Part shown: positions 25,385 through 35,009 of the stretch, piece by piece | Position numbering within the stretch: position 1 is the stretch's first letter | Layout: each line of letters starts with the position of its first letter | NCBI GenBank assembly: GCA_040218815.1 | Contig: JAVJQS010000007.1 | Span: 83,579 to 147,578, forward strand | Direction: 5' to 3' | Length of the DNA: 64,000 bases | Source: JAVJQS01 sp040218815 | GTDB lineage: Bacteria; Bacteroidota; Bacteroidia; Flavobacteriales_E; Vicingaceae | Notes under the pieces: generated by a model | The model's database searches: none | Seen by the model: only the letters and a program-made list of their open reading frames with translations | What the model was told of the DNA's origin: nothing | Translations under genes and position numbers: made by a program

Positions 25385-26896
25385 AATTCTTTCTTCTCTA
25401 TTTACAAGTTCCCAGGCCGTCATAAAAACTAATCTTGCAATTCGCTCAGTTTTGTTAAAATCAATTTTGTCAAAAGTGTCTGTTGGTTGATGGTAATCTT
25501 CATGAACTCCGCTGAAATAAAAAATTACTGGAATATTGTTTTTTGCAAAGTTGTAATGGTCAGAGCGGTAGTAGAAACGATTCGGGTCATTTTTGTCGTT
25601 GAATGTATAATCTAGGCCTAAATTAGTATACGTTTTATTCACCTCTTCGCTTAATTGATGCAATTCAGAGCTAAGTTTATCTGCTCCAATTAAATAGACA
25701 TAGTTATCTCCCACTTCATGATTTTCATCATACCTTCCAATCATATCAATATTTAAATTGGCAACTGTATTTTCTAGAGGAAAAAGTGGATGGTTTGTAT
25801 AGTATTTCGACCCTAAAAGACCTTTTTCTTCTCCTGAAACTGGCATTATTAAAACACTGCGCCTTGGCCTATGCCCTTCTCTTGCTGCTTTTGTAAAAGC
25901 CTGAGCAATCTCTAATAGACTGGCTGTTCCGGTTCCATCATCATCTGCACCATTATATATAATTGAGTCTTTTTTACCGATGTGGTCATAATGAGCTGTT
26001 ATAATAACTAGTTCGTCTTTTAGATCAGTTCCTTCTATGTAAGCTATTATATTTTCTCCAGTTAATTCAACACTTGGCTTATCAACGTTCATTTTAAAAG
26101 GAATGGTAGATTGCTTAATTTTTTTAGCCCCTTTTTTCTCTATTTTTTTTAGTTTAACTCCACCTGCCTTTAATAGTTTTTCTGTTGCCTTTTTAGTTAG
26201 GCTGATAACAGGGGCATCATTATTTACCAAATCATCAAGCAGAATTGTTTTTGGTTTTTCATAATAATGACTATACTTTGCTAAATTTTGCTCTAAATTT
26301 TTATTGTAAGTAAAAATCGCTGTCGCTCCCTTTTCTCTTGCAGTTTGAATGCTATTCTCTATCGTCCAACTACTATCAATGTCGTTCATCTCTTTTTTTC
26401 CGTTCCAAATAAAAACTGCTTTATTTTTTACATCTAACTCCTTGTAGTCATCCTGCACAGCATTGCTTACTCCTAAGCCAACAACCACTATCTCACTGTT
26501 CCAGCTTTTATTCCCATATACATTGGGTGTAAAAACAAAGTCCTTGTTAAACTCGAGCTCTTTTCCATTTATTGATAATTCAATTCCTTTATTTTCTTGC
26601 TCTAACAGAGGAAATGATTGTTTATAGTTAATAAACAAATGGTCGCCAACTCCGTAGCTTTTAAATTCATTAATAAGGTATTGCATGGCAATTTTTTGAC
26701 CCAATTTGCCAGTTTCTCTGCCTTCCATCTCATCAGAAGCAATTATTTGGAGCTTCTTAGAAAGCTCTTTTGAAGTTATGGTTTTAGCATACTTCCAAGC
26801 GGTAGAATCAAATTCTTGTGAAAACCCATTAAACGTAAGTAGGCTTGCTAAAAATACTGTAATGGTAATCTTGTTTCTTATAAAGTTATAGTGCAT
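25373..26896 (-). CDS. M28 family zinc aminopeptidase, secreted
   Basis: 507 residues with an N-terminal signal segment (to about FNGFSQ). A protease-associated (PA) domain is inserted around 130-260. The M28 metal-binding core follows: ITAHYDHIG, NGADDDGTG, VSGEEKGLLGSKYY, and NLNIDMIGRYD, with a late HYNFAKNNIPVIFYFSG block. It removes N-terminal amino acids or dipeptides outside the cytoplasm, probably in the periplasm or at the surface. It follows rpiB by 7 bases on the minus strand and converges on the TlpA-like gene with 4 bases of overlap. Confidence 0.88.
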   Translation of the reverse strand: MHYNFIRNKITITVFLASLLTFNGFSQEFDSTAWKYAKTITSKELSKKLQIIASDEMEGRETGKLGQKIAMQYLINEFKSYGVGDHLFINYKQSFPLLEQENKGIELSINGKELEFNKDFVFTPNVYGNKSWNSEIVVVGLGVSNAVQDDYKELDVKNKAVFIWNGKKEMNDIDSSWTIENSIQTAREKGATAIFTYNKNLEQNLAKYSHYYEKPKTILLDDLVNNDAPVISLTKKATEKLLKAGGVKLKKIEKKGAKKIKQSTIPFKMNVDKPSVELTGENIIAYIEGTDLKDELVIITAHYDHIGKKDSIIYNGADDDGTGTASLLEIAQAFTKAAREGHRPRRSVLIMPVSGEEKGLLGSKYYTNHPLFPLENTVANLNIDMIGRYDENHEVGDNYVYLIGADKLSSELHQLSEEVNKTYTNLGLDYTFNDKNDPNRFYYRSDHYNFAKNNIPVIFYFSGVHEDYHQPTDTFDKIDFNKTERIARLVFMTAWELVNREERIKLD

Positions 26897-26903
26897 TCTG
26901 TTT

Positions 26904-27359
26904 TCAATTTGTCTCTTTAGAAAAGGCTTTGGATATTTTTATTTTATTTACTCTTCGTTGATGTCTCCCTCCTTCAAATTTAGTCTTAATAAAGGCCTCA
27001 ACACATTTACTAGCCAACTCAATAGAAATAAATCGAGCAGGTAAAGAAAGTACATTTGCATCATTATGCAGTCTTGATAATTCAGCAAGTTCTTCATTCC
27101 AACATAAAGCCGAGCGTATGTTTTGGTGCTTGTTTAATGTCATATTAATACCATTCCCACTTCCACAAATTGCTATACCTAAATCATTTTCTTTATTTTC
27201 AACTGAAACTGCTAATGGATGAGCTATGTCAGGATAATCACAACTTTCCTCAGAGCTTGGTCCAAAGTCTTGCACTTGATGACCTTTTTCCTTTAATTCT
27301 TTTTTTAATTCTTCTTTAAACTGGAAACCTGCGTGGTCTCCTCCTATTCCAATATTCAT
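26904..27359 (-). CDS. rpiB: Ribose-5-phosphate isomerase B
   Basis: 151 residues. The N-terminus has the GGDHAGF substrate motif (Asp8-His9), and the catalytic Cys65 sits in GIAICGSGNGI; RSALCWNEELAELSRLHNDANVLSLPARF follows in the usual order. It interconverts ribose-5-P and ribulose-5-P. The gene heads a minus-strand pair with the M28 peptidase and is divergent from the MORN/kinase operon across a 459-base AT-rich gap. Confidence 0.93.
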   Translation of the reverse strand: MNIGIGGDHAGFQFKEELKKELKEKGHQVQDFGPSSEESCDYPDIAHPLAVSVENKENDLGIAICGSGNGINMTLNKHQNIRSALCWNEELAELSRLHNDANVLSLPARFISIELASKCVEAFIKTKFEGGRHQRRVNKIKISKAFSKETN

Positions 27360-27818
27360 GATTACTTTTATTGTGAAGTTATTAGGTCAAATTTAAATAT
27401 TAAGATTTTGTTAGCTACATGTTAATAAGCATTGTCAATAAGTAAGATTAAAAACTCATAAGTTCTTAAAGAAAAAGTTGCATATTAAAATTTAATAACT
27501 GATTCTAATTTAATCTTGTTTGACAAGTAAAATTACGAGTCATTTCTCAGTCATTTGCTAACACTATCTAAACCTTATTTTAATCTTAACTTTCATTTAC
27601 TTATAAGTACTTGTTAATATAAAGAGATTGTTAACTATATGCTTTAACGTCATAAAATCAGCATGTTAAGTACTCAAAAACTGTTGATAGTCTGTTATTC
27701 TTAATTAATAAGTAACATTCACAACTAAATGATGAATTTTGTTTGAACACAGTTAACGCCTTAATAGTAATAGCTTCTTTTTTTAAATTTTAAATAAAAC
27801 TATATTAATTTATAATTC
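27360..27818. other. Divergent AT-rich regulatory gap
   Basis: 459 bases with no coding region or convincing RNA structure. GTTAA recurs (near 27422, 27613, 27629, 27664 and 27750), and AATAAGTAA occurs twice (near 27436 and 27708), so regulator sites are possible. It must hold the promoters of rpiB and of the signalling operon. Confidence 0.4.
27388..27395 (-). promoter_or_regulatory. Candidate -7 box (TAAATTTG) for rpiB
   Basis: On the minus strand TAAATTTGAC fits the TAnnTTTG consensus and ends 29 bases upstream of the rpiB ATG. No -33 match is evident. Confidence 0.3.
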
Positions 27819-29384
27819 ATGTTGAAAAGGTTTTTTATCATCTTATTTTTTCTCCCTTTATTTTTAACTGGACAGAAAGTAGATTCTATTGCGCAGCATA
27901 ATGAACTGCAGCAGATTGATTCAACCGCTGAAAATTATCACGTGTATTATTATGAAAATGGAACGAAATCAAGCGAAGGATTATTAATTGATGGAAAACC
28001 CGATGGTTATTGGATTACATATTATCCAAATGAAGTGAAAAAATCAGAAGGAAACAGGAAAAACTTTTTGTTAGAAGGTGAGTGGAAATTTTATACTGAA
28101 GAAGGACAGCTAAAAAATACTATAGAATATAAAAAGAATATAAAAGATGGTATTTATAATTATTATGACTCAAGTGGTTTTTTAGTAGAAAAAGAATTTT
28201 ATGTAGAAGGTATAAAAAATGGAATACAGTATGAGTATTATCCAGATTCTTCGGAACTATTAATTAAAAAAGAAACTCCTTTTGAAAATGGAAAAGTAAA
28301 TGGGACAGTATATGAATATGCAAAAGATGGTAGAATTATATCCATTATTACTTATAAAAATGGATTTAATGTTTCAACTGAAAGAATAAATAGACAAGAT
28401 AGTAGAGGAAGAAAACAAGGAATATGGAAAAATTATTTTGTAAGTGGACGATTAAAAAAAGAAGAACGATATAAGGATGATTTACTTAATGGTTACGTAA
28501 AGTACTACAATAATGAAGGTAAGTTAGAAGAAGCAATACTCTACATAAATGGAGAAAAACAAGATCAAGAGGATAACTTAGCTGATTTTAATACAGAAAA
28601 TACATATTATGAAGATGGTTCTATAAAATCAACTGAATTTTACAATTTGGCCGGTAAAAAAGACGGTGTATCAACCAATTATAATAAAGATGGAACAGTA
28701 AAATCATCAGAAATTTACAAAAATGGTTATTTGTTAAAAAAGGGCTTAATTGATAAAAATGGATTAGCTCAAGGAATTTGGGAAAACTATTATTTAAATG
28801 GTAAATTGAAATCAAAAGGGGAATATAAGAATGGAAAAAAATATGGAAAGTGGACTTATTATTTCACTAATGGAAAAGTAGAGCAAGAAGGATTTTATAA
28901 TGAAAATGGAAATTATACTGGTGAATGGAAATGGTATTATGAAAATGGAAGTTTATTGCGACAAGAAAATTACAGAAGAGGGGTTGAAGACGGTATGCTG
29001 GTGGAATATGATAGAAATGGAAACTTAATAACAAAAGGAGAGTATTATGAAGGAGAAAAAGAAGGGTTATGGGTTTATGAGTTGAATGATCATGTTGAAA
29101 ATGGAAAATATAGATATGGTCAAAGAGATGGATTTTGGGAATTTACTAGTCCCAATGGAAAATTGTCTTTTGAAGGAAATTATTTAGAAGGGGTTCCAGA
29201 TGGGAAACATAAATACTATAATTCTGAAGGTATATTGATAAGGGAAGAAAATTATTCTTACGGAAAAAAAGATGGTAAATGGAAATGGTATAATTCAGAT
29301 GGTATTGAAATAATGAGCATTCAATATGATGAAGGTGAAGAAAAGAGAATAAATGGAAAGAAAGTTAAATTTTCTGATGATTAA
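27819..29384 (+). CDS. Secreted MORN-like (YwqK) repeat protein
   Basis: 521 residues. A signal peptide (about residues 1-18, ending LTG) is followed almost to the C-terminus by some 18-20 repeats of about 23 residues built on YYxNGxLKxxGxYKNGKxxGxWxYY, the MORN_2/YwqK pattern. Members are often annotated as toxin-antitoxin YwqK antitoxins, but nothing here supports a toxin. The repeats should form an elongated beta-hairpin stack. It lies 27 bases before a hybrid PAS histidine kinase, so an extracytoplasmic sensory role is plausible. The second half contains Trp-rich repeats (GKWTYY, GEWKWYY). Confidence 0.8.
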   Translation: MLKRFFIILFFLPLFLTGQKVDSIAQHNELQQIDSTAENYHVYYYENGTKSSEGLLIDGKPDGYWITYYPNEVKKSEGNRKNFLLEGEWKFYTEEGQLKNTIEYKKNIKDGIYNYYDSSGFLVEKEFYVEGIKNGIQYEYYPDSSELLIKKETPFENGKVNGTVYEYAKDGRIISIITYKNGFNVSTERINRQDSRGRKQGIWKNYFVSGRLKKEERYKDDLLNGYVKYYNNEGKLEEAILYINGEKQDQEDNLADFNTENTYYEDGSIKSTEFYNLAGKKDGVSTNYNKDGTVKSSEIYKNGYLLKKGLIDKNGLAQGIWENYYLNGKLKSKGEYKNGKKYGKWTYYFTNGKVEQEGFYNENGNYTGEWKWYYENGSLLRQENYRRGVEDGMLVEYDRNGNLITKGEYYEGEKEGLWVYELNDHVENGKYRYGQRDGFWEFTSPNGKLSFEGNYLEGVPDGKHKYYNSEGILIREENYSYGKKDGKWKWYNSDGIEIMSIQYDEGEEKRINGKKVKFSDD

Positions 29385-29411
29385 CAGCTTGTTAAGTATA
29401 TCTATAATGTA

Positions 29412-32400
29412 ATGGTAAAACTAAATAAGTGGGTTAAAAGTGCATTAAATGAGCGCATAAATTTAATTCGAACGGAATTATTTTTTGCAGCTGCATTTAC
29501 CTTCCTGCTGGCATTATTATTAAACTACTCAAGTGAAACACAATTTAATATTTTAGTGGCTTATATTATAAGCGGTTCACTAATTGTATTGCTTATTATT
29601 TCTTTTTTACCCTATCTCAAAAAATTTAATTTACGTCTTTTTTCTTATACGGCTTATGCTGCAGGACTTCTATTTACAGTATATATAGCTCACAATAACA
29701 ATTATAATTTTGACTCATTTTTTGTTTTAATATTTGTTTATGGTTTTTATGCCATCACATTAGCAAACCTGAGAATTTATTTATATCTAAATCTTTTAAT
29801 TGGTTCAGCTATTCTAGGATCTATACTTATTCTTCAATTGGAAACTGAGGTGCATTGGTTAATTATTCTTTCAACTTTTATATTTCTTAATTTATTAGGT
29901 CAAAGCACTTCTTTAACAAGAGCCTATCTTAAAAGAAAACTAAAGGATCGTGAGTTTATCATGAATCACATTTTTAATAACTCAAAGATTGGAATGTTGT
30001 TGGTAAATCAGTCTGATAATAGAATTTTTGAGGCCAATAAAACAGCCGCAAATAGCTTAGGATTTGAGCACCGATATAATTTAAATGGATTAGTGTTAAA
30101 TGATATAAAGATTGATGATAAAGCAATTTTCAATTTTCCTGAGAATATGGAAAAGAAAAGTATAGAGTTAAAGGATAAAAGAATTTTTACAATATATAAG
30201 AAGGAGGCCAACTACAACAATAAAAATTATAGCTTAATTGAATTTAGTGAATACAAAAATGTTGAAGATTTAAATTACAGTGCAGAATTTGAAAAATTAA
30301 AATTAATTTCTGAAGAAAGCTATGAAAGTCTTTTTAAACAAAGTGCCTCATTGGTTTGCATTATAGATAAAAAAGGAAGAATCATCGATGTTAGTGATAC
30401 TTTCACGGATTTGCTAGGTTATAGTAGGGAAGAAATTATTGGTAAAAAGGCAAATGGCTTAGATTTAGAAAATTATGAAGAAAAACGAAAAAAAATTGAT
30501 GAAAATGCCTGGAATGGAGAAATTAAACAATTTGAAAAAGGCATAGTAACAAAATCAGGGAAAGTAGTTTATATAGAAGTTATATTAAAAAAGGGCAAAT
30601 ACTTTGGAGAAGATGTTTTGATTAGTAATTCAAGGAACATCACTAAGAGAAAAGAACTTGAAGAGGAAGTTTTAAAAAAGACAAAAGAATACGAAAATTT
30701 ATTAAAGAATTCTCCAATCAGCATTATAGTTTGTGATGAAGATGGAAATATTAGAGAGTTTAATCCAGCTTTCTCAATTTTCTTTGGAATTAAAAAACAA
30801 AGAAATATTAAATTTAATTTAAAAGATACTATAGTAGATAAAGATTACAAAAAGTACAGTAAGCAGCTAGAATTATTAAAGAAGGGTAAAATTTTTGCTG
30901 TTGAAATGGCAATAGAATATAAGAACAATGAAAACGAATTAAAACAGGCACTTCTAAAAACTATAACCCATTCAAGTGATGTTGAGACTCAATTATTTTT
31001 AACTCAAATTGTAGATATTTCTGATCGACATGAATACGAGAAAATGCTTGAAGAAAGCAGGAGGACCTACAAGCATCTTATTGATAATTCAATTGTTGGA
31101 ATGGCAATTATTAAACAAGATATAATTGTATTCGTTAATAATAAAGCGCTAGAGATATTAAAAATTTCTGATGAATCTAAACTACTTGGTAAAAGTAGAT
31201 TTGACTTTGTTAGCAAAGAAGAGGCTCAAATACTAGCCGAACGTGTGAAAAAACTTCAAAATGGAGAAAATGTACCATTAAGAGAATTTAATTTAAATAA
31301 TCAAGAAGGAGAAACTGTAAGAGTTGAAATTAAACCATCATTAATTGAGTATGAAAATGAGCAAGCTACGCTAATTTCGTTTATTGATATTGATGATAAA
31401 ACAAAAGCAGAAATTGCTGAAAAGAAAGTTTTTGAAACTAAGTCCATGAATGAATCGCTAAGAATTCAATTGGAACAAAATAGAAAAATTCAAAAAAGAC
31501 TTCAAAATGCTCAATCTTATTCTGCTGGAGTTGTTGAAAGTTCATTAGATATGATTTTCACGACTGATGTTAACGGTAATTTGACATCCCTAAATTCAGC
31601 TGCTAAAAACAAACTTCAACTTAAAGAAGCTGACTTTGCAGGTAAAAATTATAGTATACTATTTAATGATCATAAAATTGCAGAAGAGTTACTCAGCCGT
31701 TTAACAGATGAAGAATCGTTTTCAGGAGAAGTAAGGTTAAAAAAGAAAAAAGGTAATTCATTTCCCGCTTATCTATCAATAAGTTATTTATACAACACTG
31801 ATGGAGCTTTTTTAGGAATGATGGGTATTAGTAGAGATATCTCTGAACTAAAACAAAAGGAGTCAGAAATTCGTGCCCAAGCATCAAAACTTACAAGTAT
31901 TATAGAAAGTAGTTCTCATTATTTCTTTACAGTAAACAGGAAATTTGAAATAAGCTCTTTTAATAAGTTATTTGAAGAAGATGTTTTTAAAAGTTTTGGA
32001 GTGAAGATAGAACGGAATGATTCTTTTAAAAAATTATTCACTACAAGGAAAAACCACCAAGAAAGTTGGACAGAAGAAGATTTAAGGAAATTTTGGGAAA
32101 ATAAATTTGAAAGTGTATTTAAGGGAAGTTCTATAAGTTTTGAAATAGAACGAATCTCATTAGATGGTCAACCCTTTTTTAGGGAAATATTTTTAAACCC
32201 TATATACTCTGAAAGTGGAACAATAAATGAGGTCTCTGGAATAAGCCATGATACAACTGATAAACGTCTATATGAAAGGGAACTAAAAAAGTCGCTGGAA
32301 GAGAAAGAAATACTTTTAAAAGAAGTTCACCATAGAGTAAAAAACAATATGCAGGTGATATCCAGTATTTTAAATTTGCAAAGTGCATATATAGATGATG

Positions 32401-32915
32401 ATAAAATTTTAAGTATTTTTAAAGAGAGCCAAAATAGAATAAGAGCAATGGCTTCAATTCATGAAAGACTTTATAGAACAAAGAATTTTTCAGACATTAA
32501 GTTCTCAGAATATATTAAAGACTTAGCTGAAAACTTAGTCCATACCTATGAGTTTTCAGATACAAAGATTAGTCTTCAATTTAATATTGAAGAGGTTTTT
32601 CTGACACTCAACGTTTCTATCCCTTGCGGATTGATTATAAATGAGTTAATTTCGAACGCATTAAAGTATGCCTTTGAAGGAAAAGCTGAAGGAAGAATAG
32701 ATTTATCTATTAGTAAAAAGGGCAAAAAAGTATGTTTGATAGTAGAAGACGATGGAGTTGGTATACCAGAATCTTTTAATATTGAACAAGCTGATTCACT
32801 AGGATTGCAATTAGTGAGTACTTTAGTAGAGCAAATAGAAGGTGAAATGCACTTAGATCGCTCAAAGGGTAGTAAATTTACCATCTCATTTGAGCCAAAT
32901 CAAAAAGAAAGGTGA
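29412..32915 (+). CDS. Multi-PAS sensor histidine kinase (HisKA_2 type)
   Basis: 1167 residues. Six or seven membrane helices (about 20-175) form an integral sensor region. At least five or six PAS/PAC modules follow (about 180-940; for example YESLFKQSASLVCIIDKKGRIIDVSD and VVESSLDMIFTTDVNGNL). The HisKA_2 phosphoacceptor is KEVHHRVKNNMQVISSILNLQ, with His973/His974 and the extended R-x-x-N pattern. The HATPase domain has NELISNALKYAF and EDDGVGIPE. It phosphorylates the LytTR regulator encoded in the overlapping next gene. Its ligands are unknown; multiple PAS domains point to a redox, gas or small-ligand input. Confidence 0.9.
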   Translation: MVKLNKWVKSALNERINLIRTELFFAAAFTFLLALLLNYSSETQFNILVAYIISGSLIVLLIISFLPYLKKFNLRLFSYTAYAAGLLFTVYIAHNNNYNFDSFFVLIFVYGFYAITLANLRIYLYLNLLIGSAILGSILILQLETEVHWLIILSTFIFLNLLGQSTSLTRAYLKRKLKDREFIMNHIFNNSKIGMLLVNQSDNRIFEANKTAANSLGFEHRYNLNGLVLNDIKIDDKAIFNFPENMEKKSIELKDKRIFTIYKKEANYNNKNYSLIEFSEYKNVEDLNYSAEFEKLKLISEESYESLFKQSASLVCIIDKKGRIIDVSDTFTDLLGYSREEIIGKKANGLDLENYEEKRKKIDENAWNGEIKQFEKGIVTKSGKVVYIEVILKKGKYFGEDVLISNSRNITKRKELEEEVLKKTKEYENLLKNSPISIIVCDEDGNIREFNPAFSIFFGIKKQRNIKFNLKDTIVDKDYKKYSKQLELLKKGKIFAVEMAIEYKNNENELKQALLKTITHSSDVETQLFLTQIVDISDRHEYEKMLEESRRTYKHLIDNSIVGMAIIKQDIIVFVNNKALEILKISDESKLLGKSRFDFVSKEEAQILAERVKKLQNGENVPLREFNLNNQEGETVRVEIKPSLIEYENEQATLISFIDIDDKTKAEIAEKKVFETKSMNESLRIQLEQNRKIQKRLQNAQSYSAGVVESSLDMIFTTDVNGNLTSLNSAAKNKLQLKEADFAGKNYSILFNDHKIAEELLSRLTDEESFSGEVRLKKKKGNSFPAYLSISYLYNTDGAFLGMMGISRDISELKQKESEIRAQASKLTSIIESSSHYFFTVNRKFEISSFNKLFEEDVFKSFGVKIERNDSFKKLFTTRKNHQESWTEEDLRKFWENKFESVFKGSSISFEIERISLDGQPFFREIFLNPIYSESGTINEVSGISHDTTDKRLYERELKKSLEEKEILLKEVHHRVKNNMQVISSILNLQSAYIDDDKILSIFKESQNRIRAMASIHERLYRTKNFSDIKFSEYIKDLAENLVHTYEFSDTKISLQFNIEEVFLTLNVSIPCGLIINELISNALKYAFEGKAEGRIDLSISKKGKKVCLIVEDDGVGIPESFNIEQADSLGLQLVSTLVEQIEGEMHLDRSKGSKFTISFEPNQKER

Positions 32916-33661
32916 AAACAAAAATTTTAATTGTAGAAGACGAGGCAATTGTTGCAAAAGACATTTCAGTTTGTTTGCAAAAGATAGGTTATGAGGTTAT
33001 TGGGACCTTTTCAAAAGGTGAAAAAGCGCTTACTTTTTTGATGGATAATAAGCCAGACTTGGTGTTAATGGATATCATGCTAGCTGGTAACATTTCAGGA
33101 ATTGACGCTTCTGCTAGTATCAAAGCTGATTATGATATTCCTGTTGTCTTTTTAACAGCTTACGCTGATGAACAAACCATTAGCAAAGCAAAAATTACTG
33201 AACCCTATGGCTATATAATCAAACCATTTAAAGAAATAGACTTGCGTACATCTATTGAAATGGCCCTTTATAAATATAAAAAGGAAAAAGAAAAATTAGC
33301 TGGCATTGAAACATCTAGCTTCAATAGGTCTGATTCTATTTCTAAAGAGTTTATTTATGTTAAATCAAACTCTAAATTGGTTAAAGTTCAAAATGCAAAT
33401 ATTCTTTTTGTTGAAGCATTAAAGGATTACGTCATTATTCACACCGTAAATGAAAAATTTACGATTCATTCGACGATGAAGGAAATTGAAAAAAAACTGC
33501 CTGAGGATATGTTTATGCGTATTCATCGTTCTTTTATTTTGAACTTGAAAAAGATAAAGTCCATCGACAGCTCTATTGTTTTGATTGAGGATAGTGACAA
33601 AAAAATACCTATTGGAGGCTCTTACCGAGAAAGCCTATTTACCAAGCTAAATTTAGCCTAA
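32912..33661 (+). CDS. LytTR-family response regulator
   Basis: 249 residues from a GTG start that overlaps the kinase stop (GTGA), so the two are translationally coupled. The receiver domain (1-120) has acidic residues Glu9-Asp10-Glu11, phosphoacceptor Asp54 (VLMDIML), Thr82 and Lys104. The LytTR DNA-binding domain (about 147-249) has FIYVKSNSKLVKVQ, NILFVEALKDYVIIHT and MRIHRSFILNLKKI. It is expected to bind paired direct repeats upstream of targets; none were identified with confidence. Confidence 0.92.
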   Translation: MKTKILIVEDEAIVAKDISVCLQKIGYEVIGTFSKGEKALTFLMDNKPDLVLMDIMLAGNISGIDASASIKADYDIPVVFLTAYADEQTISKAKITEPYGYIIKPFKEIDLRTSIEMALYKYKKEKEKLAGIETSSFNRSDSISKEFIYVKSNSKLVKVQNANILFVEALKDYVIIHTVNEKFTIHSTMKEIEKKLPEDMFMRIHRSFILNLKKIKSIDSSIVLIEDSDKKIPIGGSYRESLFTKLNLA

Positions 33662-33678
33662 TTTTTAAAAGGTAGAAA

Positions 33679-34722
33679 CTAATCAAAACGGCTAATTTCA
33701 ACTTCTTTATGAAGCGGTTTTGTATGTTCAATATGATCTAGCAATTCTTTTGCTAACAATGGGGCCATAAAGCATCCTCTTGAACCCAGGCCATTGAAAA
33801 TAAAATAGTTTTTATACTGCTTATGTTGGCCAATAAGAGGTCTCCTATCTTTAACAGCAGGCCGAACCCCCGCAACATTTTCAACTATTTTATAGGGCAC
33901 ATCTAGCATTTCGCTTAATTGCTTTTTTAAGGTTTCGGTTTTTTCTTTTTCTGGCTTTTCGTCTTCCCATCTCCAAGAATAAGTTGCTCCAACTTTGAAT
34001 CGTTTGCCTCCTACTGGAAGAACGAAAACCTGTTTCTTTAAGATGCTTCGAAGCACTAGCTCCTCTGAACTTATCGTTATTAGCTGTCCTTTGTTTAAAC
34101 TAAATGGGAGATCTTTAAAAAAAGGATTCTTAGTAGCATTAGCCCCTTCACAAAAGACTATTCGTTTAAAACTAATATCACCATAAGTTTGATCTTGATT
34201 AATTGCGTTGAAATCAAATGATTTTTCAATTAGCAAACCCCTGCTTTTTAAAACTTCTCTAAAGTCAGTGAGCAACTTACTTATGTTTAGCCAAGAGGTT
34301 TGTTTTACCTTCCCAATTTTAAATGCTCCTGAAAGCGACATGTCGCTTGACGGTAAGCTTAACTTTCGATCAATATACTTTTCTAAATCAGCCTTGTGAA
34401 ACCGATGTTCCCAAAAGTTTTCTTCATCGTTTGACGCCACTAGTTTTTCTATAGGCGTTTTAAAAAGGTATTGTTTACCTAAAAACTGTTCTAATTCATC
34501 AAAAAACGAGGCATTATAGGATAAAAATTCATCTGCTCGCCAAGTAATTGTTAAACGCTTTAAAACTAAAGGATTAATTATGCCTGCTGCAATCATGGAG
34601 GAGGAGCTTTCGTGTCCTTGATCGACTACAACAAACTGTTTTTTTTCTTTTAGTAATTGAAAGGCGAGAAAAGTCCCTGCCAAACCCTGGCCTACAATTA
34701 AATAATCGAGTTTTTTATTCAC
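33679..34722 (-). CDS. FAD-dependent oxidoreductase, DAO-like
   Basis: 347 residues from GTG 34722; a longer in-frame reading from ATG 34746 was rejected because a perfect -7 box lies between. The Rossmann motif LIVGQGLAGTFLA and the second conserved block VAGVRPAVKDRRPLIG, then NGLGSRGCFMAPLLAKELLDHI, fit the D-amino-acid-oxidase/MnmC-C-like fold. It is predicted to oxidise a C-N bond of an amine or amino acid. The substrate is unknown, and it is a single gene convergent with the LytTR regulator. Confidence 0.75.
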   Translation of the reverse strand: MNKKLDYLIVGQGLAGTFLAFQLLKEKKQFVVVDQGHESSSSMIAAGIINPLVLKRLTITWRADEFLSYNASFFDELEQFLGKQYLFKTPIEKLVASNDEENFWEHRFHKADLEKYIDRKLSLPSSDMSLSGAFKIGKVKQTSWLNISKLLTDFREVLKSRGLLIEKSFDFNAINQDQTYGDISFKRIVFCEGANATKNPFFKDLPFSLNKGQLITISSEELVLRSILKKQVFVLPVGGKRFKVGATYSWRWEDEKPEKEKTETLKKQLSEMLDVPYKIVENVAGVRPAVKDRRPLIGQHKQYKNYFIFNGLGSRGCFMAPLLAKELLDHIEHTKPLHKEVEISRFD

Positions 34723-34726
34723 TAAG

Positions 34727-34734
34727 CAAAGGTA
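34727..34734 (-). promoter_or_regulatory. Bacteroidota -7 box (TACCTTTG) of the oxidoreductase
   Basis: On the minus strand TACCTTTGC lies only 4 bases before the GTG start, so the transcript would be leaderless or nearly so. This sets the start at 34722. Confidence 0.45.
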
Positions 34735-34777
34735 TTTAATATCCACTAGCTGCTGTGGCGGAGCAAACTAAAATGAC

Positions 34778-34785
34778 TAATTTTG
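34778..34785 (+). promoter_or_regulatory. Bacteroidota -7 box (TAATTTTG) of tatA
   Basis: TAATTTTG matches the TAnnTTTG consensus and lies 15 bases before the ATG at 34801, excluding the in-frame upstream codon at 34783 as start. Confidence 0.4.
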
Positions 34786-34800
34786 TTTCAAATTCGCAAC

Positions 34801-34998
34801 ATGAATAACTTACAGATTTTCGAAGCGGGAATGATTGGGGGACCTCAAATCATTCTAATTGTTGTACTATTAATTCTATTGTTTGGTGCTAAAAAAATTC
34901 CTGAACTAATGAAGGGAATGGGCAAAGGCATTAAAGAGTTTAAAGATGCAACCAATGAAGACGACTCGTCTGATAATAAGAAAGACTCAAGTAAATAA
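34801..34998 (+). CDS. tatA: Sec-independent protein translocase TatA/E
   Basis: 65 residues: an N-terminal periplasmic segment, one membrane helix (about 12-27, IILIVVLLILLFG), the hallmark GAKKIPELMKGMGKGIKEFK with an amphipathic helix, and a charged tail. It forms the pore for folded proteins exported with TatBC; no tatBC genes lie in the window. It precedes gatA by 11 bases. Confidence 0.9.
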   Translation: MNNLQIFEAGMIGGPQIILIVVLLILLFGAKKIPELMKGMGKGIKEFKDATNEDDSSDNKKDSSK

Positions 34999-35009
34999 TC
35001 TTTTTTCTG

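Noticed and set aside
27819..29384. A YwqK-type antitoxin in a toxin-antitoxin pair
   Set aside because: The protein has a signal peptide and the next gene is a histidine kinase; there is no toxin gene nearby, so the label is only a repeat-family name.
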